Origin: CAVXDP01 sp964562925
Lineage (GTDB): Archaea > Thermoproteota > Bathyarchaeia > 40CM-2-53-6 > CAVXDP01
Direction: 5' to 3'
NCBI GenBank assembly: GCA_964562925.1
Contig: CAZLVF010000001.1
Coordinates: forward strand, 45,124 to 109,123
DNA length: 64,000 nucleotides
The position numbers and the translations under genes were made by a program. The notes under the pieces were generated by a model that worked only from the letters and a program-made list of their open reading frames with translations, was not told where the DNA came from and made no database searches. Positions 8,836 through 18,449 of this stretch are shown one piece after another (the stretch's first letter is position 1; every line of letters begins with the position of its first letter).

Positions 8836-9972
8836 GTGCTACAGTTGGCTGACAAGACCCAGGTTTACGAGTACCATGAAAAGAGTGGGCATATAGTTGA
8901 ATTTGCAGGCTTCCTGATGCCCACATGGTACAAGGGGATAATACCCGAATGCGCCGCTGTAAGGAACGCTGTAGGTCTGTTCGACGTATCTCACATGGGG
9001 AGAATGATAGTTTCCGGAAAGAGTGCCGAGGCTTTTCTGAACTATCTCACTCCGAACAACGTTACAGGTTTGAAACCGTTTCAGGGCCACTATTCAGTGA
9101 TGTGCAACGAGGAAGGAGGGATAGTTGACGATATCATAGTGACCAGATACGATCAAGAGTTGTTTATGGTAGTCTTCAACGCAAGCAATAGGAGGAAAGA
9201 CGTAACGTGGATCACAGAGAACTCGAAGAGGTTCAACATTAAGCTCGACCATGCCTCGGACAAGGTTGCCATGTTCGCGGTCCAAGGCCCCAAAGCAAGA
9301 GCCACAGTCCAGAAGATCAGCAAAGAAGAGGTTTCGAAGATCCCCCGGTTTGGATGTGGATGGTTGACGGTCGACGAGGTTAGGTGCTCCGCATCTGGAA
9401 CAGGATACACGGGAGAAGATGGACTTGAGATATACGTCTATGATGCTCCAGTCGATGAGCCGTGGCGAGCCATGAAAGTTTGGAACGCCATACTAGAGGC
9501 TGGAAGAGAGTTCGATATCGAACCCTGCGGACTGGGCTCCCGTGACGTACTCAGGCTCGAGGCAGGGATGTGTCTGTATGGAAATGATATAGACGAAACA
9601 ACTACGCCCCTTGAAGCACGGATTGGTTGGGTTGTCAAACTCGAGAAGGGAGATTTCCTGGGGAGAGAGGCCTTGGCCAAGCAGAAGGCTGAAGGAGTGA
9701 AACGTCTACGTGTGGGTATGAAGATCTTGGATCGGGGCATAGCGAGAGCAGGACATGAGATTCTTAAGGATGGAAAACTGATCGGGAAGGTGACAAGCGG
9801 CACTCTATCGCCGCTTCTAGGTTATAGTATAGCGACGGGCTTCGTTCCAAAAGAATACTTTAACGAAGGAGAAAAGGTTGAGATCCGGGTCAGAGATAAA
9901 ACTCTAGCAGCTGAGATTGTGAAGATGCCATTCTACGACACGTCAAAGTATGGATGGCAGCGAAAAGCTTGA
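8836..9972 (+). CDS. gcvT: Glycine cleavage system T protein (aminomethyltransferase)
   Basis: Takes the aminomethyl group from lipoylated H protein to tetrahydrofolate (or tetrahydromethanopterin in some archaea), releasing ammonia. Motifs: GLFDVSHMGR near the N-terminus, GTGYTGEDGLEIY mid-protein, LEARIGWVVKLEKGDF, and the C-terminal GKVTSGTLSPLLGYSIA. Length (378 aa) is normal. Start is GTG at 8836, preceded by GAGAAGG. gcvH follows after 97 bases. The P (decarboxylase) and L proteins are not in this window. Confidence 0.93.
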   Translation: MLQLADKTQVYEYHEKSGHIVEFAGFLMPTWYKGIIPECAAVRNAVGLFDVSHMGRMIVSGKSAEAFLNYLTPNNVTGLKPFQGHYSVMCNEEGGIVDDIIVTRYDQELFMVVFNASNRRKDVTWITENSKRFNIKLDHASDKVAMFAVQGPKARATVQKISKEEVSKIPRFGCGWLTVDEVRCSASGTGYTGEDGLEIYVYDAPVDEPWRAMKVWNAILEAGREFDIEPCGLGSRDVLRLEAGMCLYGNDIDETTTPLEARIGWVVKLEKGDFLGREALAKQKAEGVKRLRVGMKILDRGIARAGHEILKDGKLIGKVTSGTLSPLLGYSIATGFVPKEYFNEGEKVEIRVRDKTLAAEIVKMPFYDTSKYGWQRKA

Positions 9973-10069
9973 AATCTCGGAAACACGAACTTACGCTACC
10001 AATCATGATATATACGATCCAACGTAGCATGATTCGGAACGGTTTCCGGCCTAGATGGAGGAATAAGAA

Positions 10070-10483
10070 ATGAAAGTTGGCGAATACGAGTATCAGGAAG
10101 GGTTCTACTATACCAAGGAGCATGAATGGCTGAGAATTGAGGGGGACAAGTGTAGGATTGGATTATGTGACTATGCGCAAAAGCAGTTGCATGAGATCGT
10201 GTTCGTCGACCTTCCCAAGGTTGGAGCTAAGGTTACGCAGATGCAATCAATGGGAACGGTTGAATCCGTTAAGGCGGTCGCTGATGTTTTCGCACCTGCG
10301 TCAGGTGAGGTTGTGGAGACAAATACGAAGCTAACCAACAGCCCGGAGCTTTTGAATTCAAGCCCTTTTGGGGACGGCTGGATAGCCGTGATCAAACCTT
10401 CGAGCCTTGACCAGGATTTGAAGGCGTTGATGGATCCAAAAGCCTACGCAGAATTTCTCAAAACGATCTCAGAGAAGAAGTAG
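10070..10483 (+). CDS. gcvH: Glycine cleavage system H protein (lipoyl carrier)
   Basis: Carries the methylamine intermediate on a lipoyl group attached to Lys68 in the motif ESVKAV. The barrel-sandwich hybrid fold is recognisable from HEIVFVDLPKVGAKV and the EVVETN...LLNSSPFGDGWI tail. 137 aa is typical. A GGAGGAAT Shine-Dalgarno stretch precedes the ATG. It follows gcvT on the same strand and presumably shares its transcript. Confidence 0.95.
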   Translation: MKVGEYEYQEGFYYTKEHEWLRIEGDKCRIGLCDYAQKQLHEIVFVDLPKVGAKVTQMQSMGTVESVKAVADVFAPASGEVVETNTKLTNSPELLNSSPFGDGWIAVIKPSSLDQDLKALMDPKAYAEFLKTISEKK

Positions 10484-10552
10484 AAATCATTCCAACGGTC
10501 AGACCCACAGGGCGCTCGCGTTAGGACTTGAAAAAGGTCAAGACTGCTCAAC

Positions 10553-13500
10553 TCACCTTTTTCCCTTAGTTGATGCCATCCCCATCTTGTATGCCCTCCC
10601 GCTTATGGTCCAAGTTTCTTCGAGTTCGGCTCTCAGTGTAGGTTTCTCCAGCGCCGACTTTGCCTCGAAACGGTTCGCTCTAACCTCCTCTTTGATGTAG
10701 GCGTATCTTCTCTTCAGCCCCCGTACGTCGTCTCTCGTTGGACATAAGATATAGACATCTACAAATCGGTCGACTGGTAGATCCATGCGTCGCCTCATCT
10801 CCTGGAGACGTCTTACCACATCTCTGACTAACCCTTCTAGAACCAGGCTCTTTGATAGCGCCGCTTGAACATACGCTCTGCCTTGGCTGAACGTTCCAGA
10901 GGCGTATCCTTCCGGCATCTCCTCTCTAAAAGAAACCATGGATGGCAGTATCTTCACTTGTCTTCCAGCCAGGTCTATGTAGTGGTACCCGATCTTTCTA
11001 AAGTTGTCAAGGATTACCTTGCCATCTGTCCTCTTTATGGCGTCTGCAACGGTTTTAGTCTCTTCCTTGAAGGTTGGGCCAAGTGCCTCGTATCTCGGTG
11101 AAGCCACTATCCTCTCAAGTCTCTTCTCTTCATCAACGGTTAGAAACTCAATCTTCTCTGTATTTGCCTGCTCATGGACGAGTCTTTCCAGTTTCTTTAT
11201 AGCACCTTTTACTTTCGGGTTGTCGGTTACAATGATCGTCTTCTGAACAGGTTGTCTCAATTTGATCTTGAGAGATTGTCTCGCAGCTGCGATGGCGCTT
11301 GTAACCTCCTTTGCCATCTCCATTTCTCCCTCGAGCCTCTTGTCCAGCCATCTGCTTTGCAACCTTGGCCAATCGTTCATGTGAATGCTCTCAGTAGATC
11401 TTCTTTCCGCGGGTCGAACCATCGTCTGATACATCTTCTCTGTAGCAAACGGGATTATCGGAGATGAGAGTACAAGCCAATTTCTAAGCGCGTAGTACAA
11501 AACGACGTAAGCTGCCATTTTGTCCCTGCTCTCCTTTTCCTGCCAGAACCTCCTCCTAACAAGCCTGACGTACCAGTGGCTCAGGTCATTCAGTATGAAG
11601 TCGTTCAACGCTCTTGTGACTGTATGTATTTCAAAGGACTCCGATGCGTTGGTTACGGTTGCTTTGAGACTTTCAGTCTTCGAAACCAGCCACCTGTCTT
11701 CTCGTCTCATATTTCGAGACACCTTTGCAAGAGGCCACTTGTTCGGATCAAAAGAGTCCAAGTTCATGTAGAGACTGGCAAAGGCAAAGACGTTCCAAGT
11801 CACTTTCAGTGTACTCGACGCCTCTTCAACGGCATCCCAAGAGAATCTGAAATCTTCCCAGACAGTTCTCTGAAGCTCGTAAAACCTGAGCGCGTCACGT
11901 CCGAAACGAGCTATGACATCTTCTGGCGAGACAAAGTTTCCCAAAGACTTGCTCATCTTCTGGCCTGCCGCGTCGAGTGTATGCCCATGCATCAAAACCG
12001 ACAGGTAGGGACTTTTTTCGAAGGCTATCATTCCTGATCCTAATTGTGTATAAAACCATCCCCGAGTTTGGTCGTGGGCTTCGGTGATAAAATCTGCAGG
12101 CCACCAAGACCGAAACGTCCGTTTATCGTTCGGATACCCGAGAGAAGCCCAAGAAGCTATTCCAGAATCCATCCAAACATCCACTATGTCGGGAACTCTC
12201 TTCGCAGATCCTCCACACTCGCATCTAAGTTCCATCCGGTCGACACATTGCCTATGAAGATCAAGGTACTTCGGCAGCTCCATCGCTCTTTTTCTCAATT
12301 GTGACTGGGATCCGACAACGATTCTCGCATTGCACTCTTCGCATATCCATACCGGCAATGGAGCTCCCCAGAATCTTTGTCTGGAGATAACCCAGTCTCT
12401 TGCACCGATTAGCCAATCTGCAAAGCGTTTCTTTCCGGCCCACTCTGGCACCCAGCGGATTTTCTCATTCTCTTCAAGAAGCTTCTCCTTGAGATCTGTG
12501 ATCTTAACGAACCATTGCTGCGTCGCACGTTGGATGAGTGGCGTCTTGCATCGCCAGCAATGTGGGTATGAGTGCTCTACAACCGTTTCAAATAGAAGAA
12601 GACCTTTTTTCCTGAGGTCTTCAACTAAAGCTTCATTTGCTTTTGTAACGTACTCGCCAGCGTATTTTCCAGCCTCTTCTGTGAACCTCCCCGTCTGATC
12701 GACTGGGCAGAGTACGGGGAGGCCCTGCTCAAGTCCGACCTCAAAGTCCTCCTCACCGTGGCCTGGGGCAGAGTGAACACAGCCCGTTCCCTCTGTCATA
12801 GTAACATACTGTCTGGATGGAACTACACGATGGGCATTCTCAAGCTTTCCATGAATTGGAACCTCTTCGAGTAGTGGAGGTCTGAACCTTAATCCAACAA
12901 GCGAATCTCCTCTGAAGCTTTCAAGAATCTCACATTCCTGTCCCGTCTCTTGTGATACGGCTCTCCATCTCGCCTCGGCTAGAATGTAGACCTCGTCGCC
13001 GAATCTGGCTTTGACATAGGATTCGTCGGGATGAATCATAACTGCGACATTTGCAGGTAGGGTCCAGGGTGTTGTCGTCCAGATGAGAATGAACTCTTTC
13101 AATTTCCCAATGACTGGAAACTTCACGTAGATCGAACGATCTTTGACGGTTCTGTACTCATCGGTCGCTTCGTAACCTGCAAGAGCGGTCTCACATCTAG
13201 GACACCAGTGAACAACTCTCAAACCTTTTTGGAGTAGGCCTCTGTCATCCGCCCTCTTTATGGTCCACCATACGGACTCGATGTAGTCATTCGTGTACGT
13301 TAGGTACGGATGGCCCCAATCCATCCATACACCTAGGTTCATGAAAACTTCTGTTTGGTTCTTGACATTCTCCACAGCGTATCTTTTGCATCTTTCAATA
13401 AACGCCTCCACGGTTATCTTATCTTCAATCTCTTTCTTCGACTTGACTTGGAGATCCTCCTCTACCTTGACCTCGATTGGAAGACCATGACAGTCGTATC

Positions 13501-13828
13501 CAGGCTGGTCGCGAACATCGAAGCCTCTCATCCTCTTGTATCTTATCACTACGTCCTTCAACAGTTTGTTCCAAGCCGTCCCAACGTGTGGAGGATTTGT
13601 TACATAGGGAGGCCCGTCCAAAAAGTAGAACCTCTTCCTTCCCTTCCGCTGGCTCTTGCTCTTGGCATAGATAGATCTCTCCTCCCACCACCTCAACACC
13701 TCTTCCTCAACCGATCGAACCGCGTATTTTCTCGGCGTCTTTCCTACAGCAGGTCTCGCCAACTCATCATCTCCACAATGAGGGAGCATGGGCTTCTTGT
13801 CCATACGTGTCCTGCAAGAAGCGACCAT
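10553..13828 (-). CDS. ileS: Isoleucyl-tRNA synthetase
   Basis: Class Ia synthetase that charges tRNA-Ile, with editing of valine. Architecture: Rossmann core with the HIGH-type motif as PHVGT near residue 80, the editing (CP1) domain, a zinc-binding insert (CEECNARI; RCECGG), the KMSKS motif near residue 625 (GQKMSKSLGNFVSPEDVI), the anticodon-binding helical domain and an archaeal/eukaryotic-type C-terminal extension. 1091 aa is normal. ATG at 13828 is the first start; later Met codons in the first 15 residues are possible. It is divergent from aglB, with 146 bases between starts. Confidence 0.95.
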   Translation of the reverse strand: MVASCRTRMDKKPMLPHCGDDELARPAVGKTPRKYAVRSVEEEVLRWWEERSIYAKSKSQRKGRKRFYFLDGPPYVTNPPHVGTAWNKLLKDVVIRYKRMRGFDVRDQPGYDCHGLPIEVKVEEDLQVKSKKEIEDKITVEAFIERCKRYAVENVKNQTEVFMNLGVWMDWGHPYLTYTNDYIESVWWTIKRADDRGLLQKGLRVVHWCPRCETALAGYEATDEYRTVKDRSIYVKFPVIGKLKEFILIWTTTPWTLPANVAVMIHPDESYVKARFGDEVYILAEARWRAVSQETGQECEILESFRGDSLVGLRFRPPLLEEVPIHGKLENAHRVVPSRQYVTMTEGTGCVHSAPGHGEEDFEVGLEQGLPVLCPVDQTGRFTEEAGKYAGEYVTKANEALVEDLRKKGLLLFETVVEHSYPHCWRCKTPLIQRATQQWFVKITDLKEKLLEENEKIRWVPEWAGKKRFADWLIGARDWVISRQRFWGAPLPVWICEECNARIVVGSQSQLRKRAMELPKYLDLHRQCVDRMELRCECGGSAKRVPDIVDVWMDSGIASWASLGYPNDKRTFRSWWPADFITEAHDQTRGWFYTQLGSGMIAFEKSPYLSVLMHGHTLDAAGQKMSKSLGNFVSPEDVIARFGRDALRFYELQRTVWEDFRFSWDAVEEASSTLKVTWNVFAFASLYMNLDSFDPNKWPLAKVSRNMRREDRWLVSKTESLKATVTNASESFEIHTVTRALNDFILNDLSHWYVRLVRRRFWQEKESRDKMAAYVVLYYALRNWLVLSSPIIPFATEKMYQTMVRPAERRSTESIHMNDWPRLQSRWLDKRLEGEMEMAKEVTSAIAAARQSLKIKLRQPVQKTIIVTDNPKVKGAIKKLERLVHEQANTEKIEFLTVDEEKRLERIVASPRYEALGPTFKEETKTVADAIKRTDGKVILDNFRKIGYHYIDLAGRQVKILPSMVSFREEMPEGYASGTFSQGRAYVQAALSKSLVLEGLVRDVVRRLQEMRRRMDLPVDRFVDVYILCPTRDDVRGLKRRYAYIKEEVRANRFEAKSALEKPTLRAELEETWTISGRAYKMGMASTKGKR

Positions 13829-13974
13829 TGCTTTCTCGGGGCTTCAGAGAGTATCCTTTGATGCTAATTAAACTCTTACCGAATATCAAGAAAGTTTCCA
13901 GTTCCAGATTGATTTTCCCCTTGATTCTTCCCAAAGTTTAATAAAACGTACTTTGGGATATCAGCCGGAACCCG

Positions 13975-16740
13975 GTGGCTAGGCAATTGGCACTTTCGAG
14001 CGTGTCCGACAGTTTAAGAGGCTTCTTCTCCACCCGACGAAAAGAGGCTTTGAGCCTCCGGTTTCGAAGCCTCAAGTCCGCCTTGTCGGGGGTGCCAAAA
14101 TCCACTATAATCCAGTTCACAACCTTGTCAATCATAGTCGCCTTGGCAGCAATTATGAGGCTTATGCCATTACGATGGGGAATCTACCTTTCTGAATTTG
14201 ACCCGTATCATCAGTATAGAATGACGGACTACATAGTGAGGAACGGTTTTGCAGAATGGTTCAGTTGGCATGATGACATGAGCTGGTACCCTTGGGGACG
14301 AGATATGGCGATCACAAACTATCCCGGAGTCGCTTTCACAGGCGCAGCCCTCTACATGCTTGTTCGAGGCATCGGCCTAGACGTAACATTATATCAATTC
14401 TGCATCTTCTTTCCAATATTGTTTGGATCGGCCACCGTAGTCACGCTCTACTTCCTTGGAAAAGAGGTGTGGAGCAGGAGCGTCGCCCTCTTCTCAGCGC
14501 TCTTTTTGGCGTTCAGCGCATCACACATCTCCAGAACCTCGTTGGGATGGTATGATGATGAAACCATCGGCCTGTTCTCGATGATACTATTTTTCACTTT
14601 CTTCCTCAAGGCGATCTCTCCTGACAGGTCGCTTAGGTCATGCGTTATCTACTCTACGCTAGCCGGGCTTACACTGTCCTATCTAAGTTGGGGATGGGGC
14701 GCCTTTAGGTATCCGATGTCTCTTGTAGCGTTATTCACGTTCGTTCTCATATTAGCCCGTCGATACTCGCGAAGGCTCTTCATGGCCTATTCTATGACGT
14801 ACGGACTTTCTCTATTCGTGGCGACTCAGCTTCCAAGGCTGGGCTTTGAGTTCTTAAAAGAATTTTCGACTATGGCAATACTTGGAGTCTTCGTTCTTCT
14901 ATGCGCCGCCGAGATCTACAGTTCTGCTGAGGATCTTCGTAACAAGATCTTGGTTACGGCGGTCTTTGCAGGCTTGCTGGCTATAGGAGGCGTGGTTCTC
15001 TGGCAGCTGGGACTTATCGCACCTTTGGGTGGAAAGTTCGCAGCTATATTGAATCCCTCGGCAAGGTTGGAGTTGCCTATCGTTGAGTCTGTGGCCGAGC
15101 ATCGCCCAGCCACTTGGGCCTCATTCTTCTACGAGTTTGGGATAATGATTTTCCTAGGCGTCTTCGGCCTCTTCTTCGCCGCACAGCGAAGAAGGAATGG
15201 CGACATATTTCTAATAGTCTTCGGATTGTCATCCGTCTATTTCGCTGGGTCTCTTGTCCGTTTGACGCTACTACTCGCTCCAGTCTTCTGCATACTATCG
15301 GCTATAACGCTTGTTGAACTGGGGAAGCCTTCCGTCGACATAATGAGAGAGACAACGATCTTTCCGAAAAGGAAAGTTCGATTCACCACAAGGGTTGGAA
15401 AAGAGTTTGGAGTAGCTATAATCCTAATCCTGCTACTGGTTACTATGCCGACTTTCTATTACGCGACCGCATCGGCATACTCTCCTGCAACGATAGTCAC
15501 GTCGAGCATTCCTATAGCTCCAAAGGAAGGCGAGGAAGGAAGATACAAGGACTGGCTGGAAGCTCTGACATGGATGCGGGAGAATCTTCCCGAGAACGCT
15601 GTCGTATTCTCCTGGTGGGACTATGGGTACTGGATTACGACGGTTGCAGAGAGACGGTCGATGGCGGATAACGGAACGATAAATGGAACTCAAGTAGCCA
15701 TGATAGCACGCACCTTCCTATCAAATGAGACGAATGCCATCCCAGTGTTGAAGAGGTACGGAGTGACTCATGTAGCAATATTCGTAACCTGGACTACCGG
15801 AGAACAGGGAACGATAAGCTACGTAGGCTTTGGAGAAGACAACAAATGGTACTGGATGGCGAAGATAGGAAACGGAACCATATTCGAAGGCCAAAAGGTT
15901 ATGTTCCGTGAACTGAGGGGCCCGGAAGAAACCCTGTTCAACAGGATCATCACTGTTGGGGACAGAGTTGTATCGAACGAGACGATAGCCGATCGAGACG
16001 GAATCAAAGAGACCACGATGCTAGGCAAGTTGATAACCATGGCGCTAAACCCACGAGGCGGAGAGACATCAGACTATTTCACACGGGTCTTCACATCTTC
16101 AAACAAGTTCGTCCTATTGTACGAGGTAAGTTACCTGAAGGCGACATCCCTCACGCTGCGACTGAACCGTTCAATGATAGACTACGGAGAGAACGTTACG
16201 GCCTCCGGAGTCTTAACAGAGGTTGAGGGTGGGGGTCTAGGAGACAGGATCGTTCTTCTAGAGTATTCGACCGACACGGGGAAAACTTGGGAGAAGCTTG
16301 TTGGAGTTCTGACCTTGCCGAATGGAACCTACCGGTACAACTGGAAGCCTGATGGGGGATCTTACCTGATCCTTGCAGTATGGGAAGGTGAAAAAGGCCA
16401 GTTTATCAGGTCTGTGAGCGAAAGCCAATCGTTGATTGTTCTGAGGAAGGAAAGCTCGATAACATTGATGCTCTCGTCAACAGCTGCAAAGGTTGGAGAA
16501 CCAGTAGAGATAACGTCGACGCTCTCAGCGAGGTCGAGCTTCGGAACGTTGACGGTGGAGTACAGCGTGGACAAAGAGAACTGGAACACCATATTCTCAG
16601 GATCGCCAGTGGAAGGCGTCGTCTCAACCAAATGGACTCCAGAGGAGGCCGGAACATACTATATACGGGCCTCTTGGTCTGGAGATGCAGAGTACGATGC
16701 TGCTTCAAGCGAGATAGCCACATTGACGGTAGGAGCGTAG
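13975..16740 (+). CDS. aglB: Oligosaccharyltransferase AglB/STT3 with C-terminal Ig-like domains
   Basis: Membrane enzyme that transfers a lipid-linked glycan to Asn in N-x-S/T sequons of exported proteins. The multi-helix N-terminal half carries the first acidic catalytic motif in EFDPYHQYR (Asp76). The soluble half carries the diagnostic WWDYGYW at about 547-553 followed by a DNGTING stretch. After the STT3 core the last 220 residues look like two Ig-like repeats, each ending with the same pattern (GTYRYNW..., GTYYIRASWSGDAEY), an unusual length extension for an AglB (921 aa total). Start is GTG at 13975. It converges with a PAC2 gene, leaving 2 bases between stops. A possible accessory subunit is encoded at 8.2-8.7 kb. 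Confidence 0.93.
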   Translation: MARQLALSSVSDSLRGFFSTRRKEALSLRFRSLKSALSGVPKSTIIQFTTLSIIVALAAIMRLMPLRWGIYLSEFDPYHQYRMTDYIVRNGFAEWFSWHDDMSWYPWGRDMAITNYPGVAFTGAALYMLVRGIGLDVTLYQFCIFFPILFGSATVVTLYFLGKEVWSRSVALFSALFLAFSASHISRTSLGWYDDETIGLFSMILFFTFFLKAISPDRSLRSCVIYSTLAGLTLSYLSWGWGAFRYPMSLVALFTFVLILARRYSRRLFMAYSMTYGLSLFVATQLPRLGFEFLKEFSTMAILGVFVLLCAAEIYSSAEDLRNKILVTAVFAGLLAIGGVVLWQLGLIAPLGGKFAAILNPSARLELPIVESVAEHRPATWASFFYEFGIMIFLGVFGLFFAAQRRRNGDIFLIVFGLSSVYFAGSLVRLTLLLAPVFCILSAITLVELGKPSVDIMRETTIFPKRKVRFTTRVGKEFGVAIILILLLVTMPTFYYATASAYSPATIVTSSIPIAPKEGEEGRYKDWLEALTWMRENLPENAVVFSWWDYGYWITTVAERRSMADNGTINGTQVAMIARTFLSNETNAIPVLKRYGVTHVAIFVTWTTGEQGTISYVGFGEDNKWYWMAKIGNGTIFEGQKVMFRELRGPEETLFNRIITVGDRVVSNETIADRDGIKETTMLGKLITMALNPRGGETSDYFTRVFTSSNKFVLLYEVSYLKATSLTLRLNRSMIDYGENVTASGVLTEVEGGGLGDRIVLLEYSTDTGKTWEKLVGVLTLPNGTYRYNWKPDGGSYLILAVWEGEKGQFIRSVSESQSLIVLRKESSITLMLSSTAAKVGEPVEITSTLSARSSFGTLTVEYSVDKENWNTIFSGSPVEGVVSTKWTPEEAGTYYIRASWSGDAEYDAASSEIATLTVGA

Positions 16741-16742
16741 GG

Positions 16743-17501
16743 CTAGGCTATGTAGGAGAACCGCTCTTCCAGCTTTCTCTCTCCGATCTCTTCCTCCAAT
16801 CTTTCGGCCGCGTGTCTTATCTTCTCCTCAAGCTCCGACATTCTCTTGATCTCCTGCTCCAAATCGAGGTCTAGCTTGAGATCGAGCATTTGACTTAGAA
16901 CAGCTAGGACGCTCTTGGCAGCTCTGGGATCTGGAACATAACCAACAGTCTCTCCAAGTAGACAGATTGCGTCTATAGCTTGCGACCCCGCCAACGGTAG
17001 TATGAGCCCTGCGACACCTACAATCGGAATACCCATCTTGTTGATGACTACTCCAAGCCTAGCCAACTCTTTGGACAGTTTGTTACTCGTGGCTGCGCCA
17101 ATAACCTTAGGTTGGCTAGTCTCATTTGAGCTGTATCCACCCACAGTTATGAGGAGTCTGGCATTGTACTTGGCAGCGTACTCCACTATCTTCTCAGCTA
17201 CCTCATACTGTCCGATCGCGCTCTGAGGTTGAGAGTCACCTGTAATTATCACGTATTCCTTCTTTCCATCTTCACTCTTGCAATAATAGAACTCGTTTCT
17301 AGGAAGCCTCGCCACACCGCGTCTATCTATCAGGGCATAGTAGGGGAAGTGTGGCGAGTGGAGAACAGCTATCTTCTTCGCCTTAGACTGTCGGATCAGA
17401 TATGACGCGACGATTGTTCCGATAGAACCGAGGCCTGGCAATCCCTCTATGATCATAGGCTTATTCGGTTGGACTTTCCCTTCGTTGACGCATGTATTCA
17501 T
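16743..17501 (-). CDS. PAC2-family protein (proteasome assembly chaperone-like)
   Basis: PAC2 fold: KPMIIEGLPGLGSIG at the start, ITVGGYSSNE mid-protein and GVAGLILPLAGSQAIDAICLLGET, followed by a charged coiled-coil tail (about residues 205-245). Eukaryotic PAC2 helps assemble 20S proteasome alpha rings; archaeal homologues include proteasome-binding chaperones, but the role of this nop10-linked clade is not settled. The frame is open to 17537; ATG at 17501 gives a natural N-terminus and a 41-base overlap with nop10. The C-terminus (SYIA) is not a clean HbYX motif, unlike the PAC2 protein at 35 kb. Confidence 0.85.
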   Translation of the reverse strand: MNTCVNEGKVQPNKPMIIEGLPGLGSIGTIVASYLIRQSKAKKIAVLHSPHFPYYALIDRRGVARLPRNEFYYCKSEDGKKEYVIITGDSQPQSAIGQYEVAEKIVEYAAKYNARLLITVGGYSSNETSQPKVIGAATSNKLSKELARLGVVINKMGIPIVGVAGLILPLAGSQAIDAICLLGETVGYVPDPRAAKSVLAVLSQMLDLKLDLDLEQEIKRMSELEEKIRHAAERLEEEIGERKLEERFSYIA

Positions 17502-17658
17502 CTGGACGCTTCCCTTCATACGCCTTGTATTTGGCATACTTGTCGAAAGGTGAGAACCTTGCTGGATGGGGCGGCCTCGTCTCGGAGCCGCATTGAGGAC
17601 ATGTCTCCCTCAAAGTATAGAGAAAGCACTTGTCACAACGTCTTATCAGCCATTTCAA
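17461..17658 (-). CDS. nop10: H/ACA ribonucleoprotein subunit Nop10
   Basis: Small zinc-ribbon protein of the box H/ACA pseudouridylation complex with Cbf5, Gar1 and L7Ae. The sequence CDKC...CPQCG is followed by the conserved PPHPARFSPFDKYAKY core that contacts Cbf5. 65 aa. Start is TTG at 17658, overlapping the TGA of the aIF2-alpha gene (TTGA). The tail overlaps the start of the PAC2 gene. The aIF2a-nop10-PAC2 order is widely conserved in archaea. Confidence 0.93.
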   Translation of the reverse strand: MKWLIRRCDKCFLYTLRETCPQCGSETRPPHPARFSPFDKYAKYKAYEGKRPDEYMRQRRESPTE

Positions 17659-18434
17659 GTGACCCGGCGTCCTTGTCCTCCAACATCATTTATCGTCACA
17701 AGGGCTTCATTCACAGCGTCGTTGAGGACGTTTTCCGCCTCAGTATAGTCTCTCGCCGTAATCTCTATTCTGTATCTAGGAGAACCTACTGCATAGACCC
17801 TTACTATTGTCCCTCGTGGCTTCCTTGCTTTCTCTGCAGTTTGAAGACTCTTCTTGATAAGATCGATGCCGTCAGGTTTGTAGCAGGTAAGTTCTACAAT
17901 CGCGTTCAATCTGGCTTTTCCCGTCTTGATCTTGGTTCTTGCCACATCCACTAGAACCTTCGCCCAGCTTGGGTCCACCCCGAGTTTTGTGAATGTCTCC
18001 TCGCCCTCTTCAACTGCCTCTTGGAACGCGTCATAGTATGTACCATATTTCTCAGAGATCAGTCTATAGAGGTTCTCGACCGATGTCGGATCCAACGCCA
18101 ACTTTTCAAGTGCGCTCTTTAGAATAGCCTTCGCTTTCTTGTCTTTTTTCCACTCCAGTAACGTCTCTGCCTTCTCTCGACCGGTAACTCTTCTCAGCGA
18201 TAGATCTACTTGACCCTTCTCAGCGTTTATCCTTAGAACCTTGAGAACGAGCTTTTGACCTTCTCTCACATGGTCTCTAATGTTTCTGACCCATGTCGAC
18301 GATATCTCCGATATGTGGATTAGTCCTTCCTTACCCTTGTACTCGTCAAGGCTTACGTAGGCTCCGTAGTCTGTGACCTTCGTTACAGAAGCTACAACGA
18401 GATCGCCTACGTCCGGGAACTCTGACGAAGAGAT
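17655..18434 (-). CDS. Translation initiation factor aIF2 alpha subunit, apparently without ATG/GTG/TTG start
   Basis: Alpha subunit of the heterotrimer that brings Met-tRNAi to the ribosome. It has an N-terminal S1 domain (FPDVGDLVVASVTKVTDYG; GLIHISEISSTWVRNIRDHV), a helical domain and a C-terminal alpha-beta domain (GTIVRVYAVGSPRYRIEITA). The S1 domain is fully open from the TAG of rps27e (18450-18452) downward, but there is no ATG, GTG or TTG until a GTG at 18269, deep in the S1 domain. ATC at 18432-18434 lies 8 bases after GGAGG and would give SSSEFPDVGD after the initiator, a typical N-terminus and 259 aa. The start is therefore non-canonical or a base error. Confidence 0.85.
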   Translation of the reverse strand: MSSSEFPDVGDLVVASVTKVTDYGAYVSLDEYKGKEGLIHISEISSTWVRNIRDHVREGQKLVLKVLRINAEKGQVDLSLRRVTGREKAETLLEWKKDKKAKAILKSALEKLALDPTSVENLYRLISEKYGTYYDAFQEAVEEGEETFTKLGVDPSWAKVLVDVARTKIKTGKARLNAIVELTCYKPDGIDLIKKSLQTAEKARKPRGTIVRVYAVGSPRYRIEITARDYTEAENVLNDAVNEALVTINDVGGQGRRVT

Positions 18435-18449
18435 GCGTAGAGCCTCCTT

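Noticed and set aside
18267..18269. GTG at 18269 as the start of aIF2-alpha
   Set aside because: It would cut away most of the S1 domain, which is intact in the same frame upstream.
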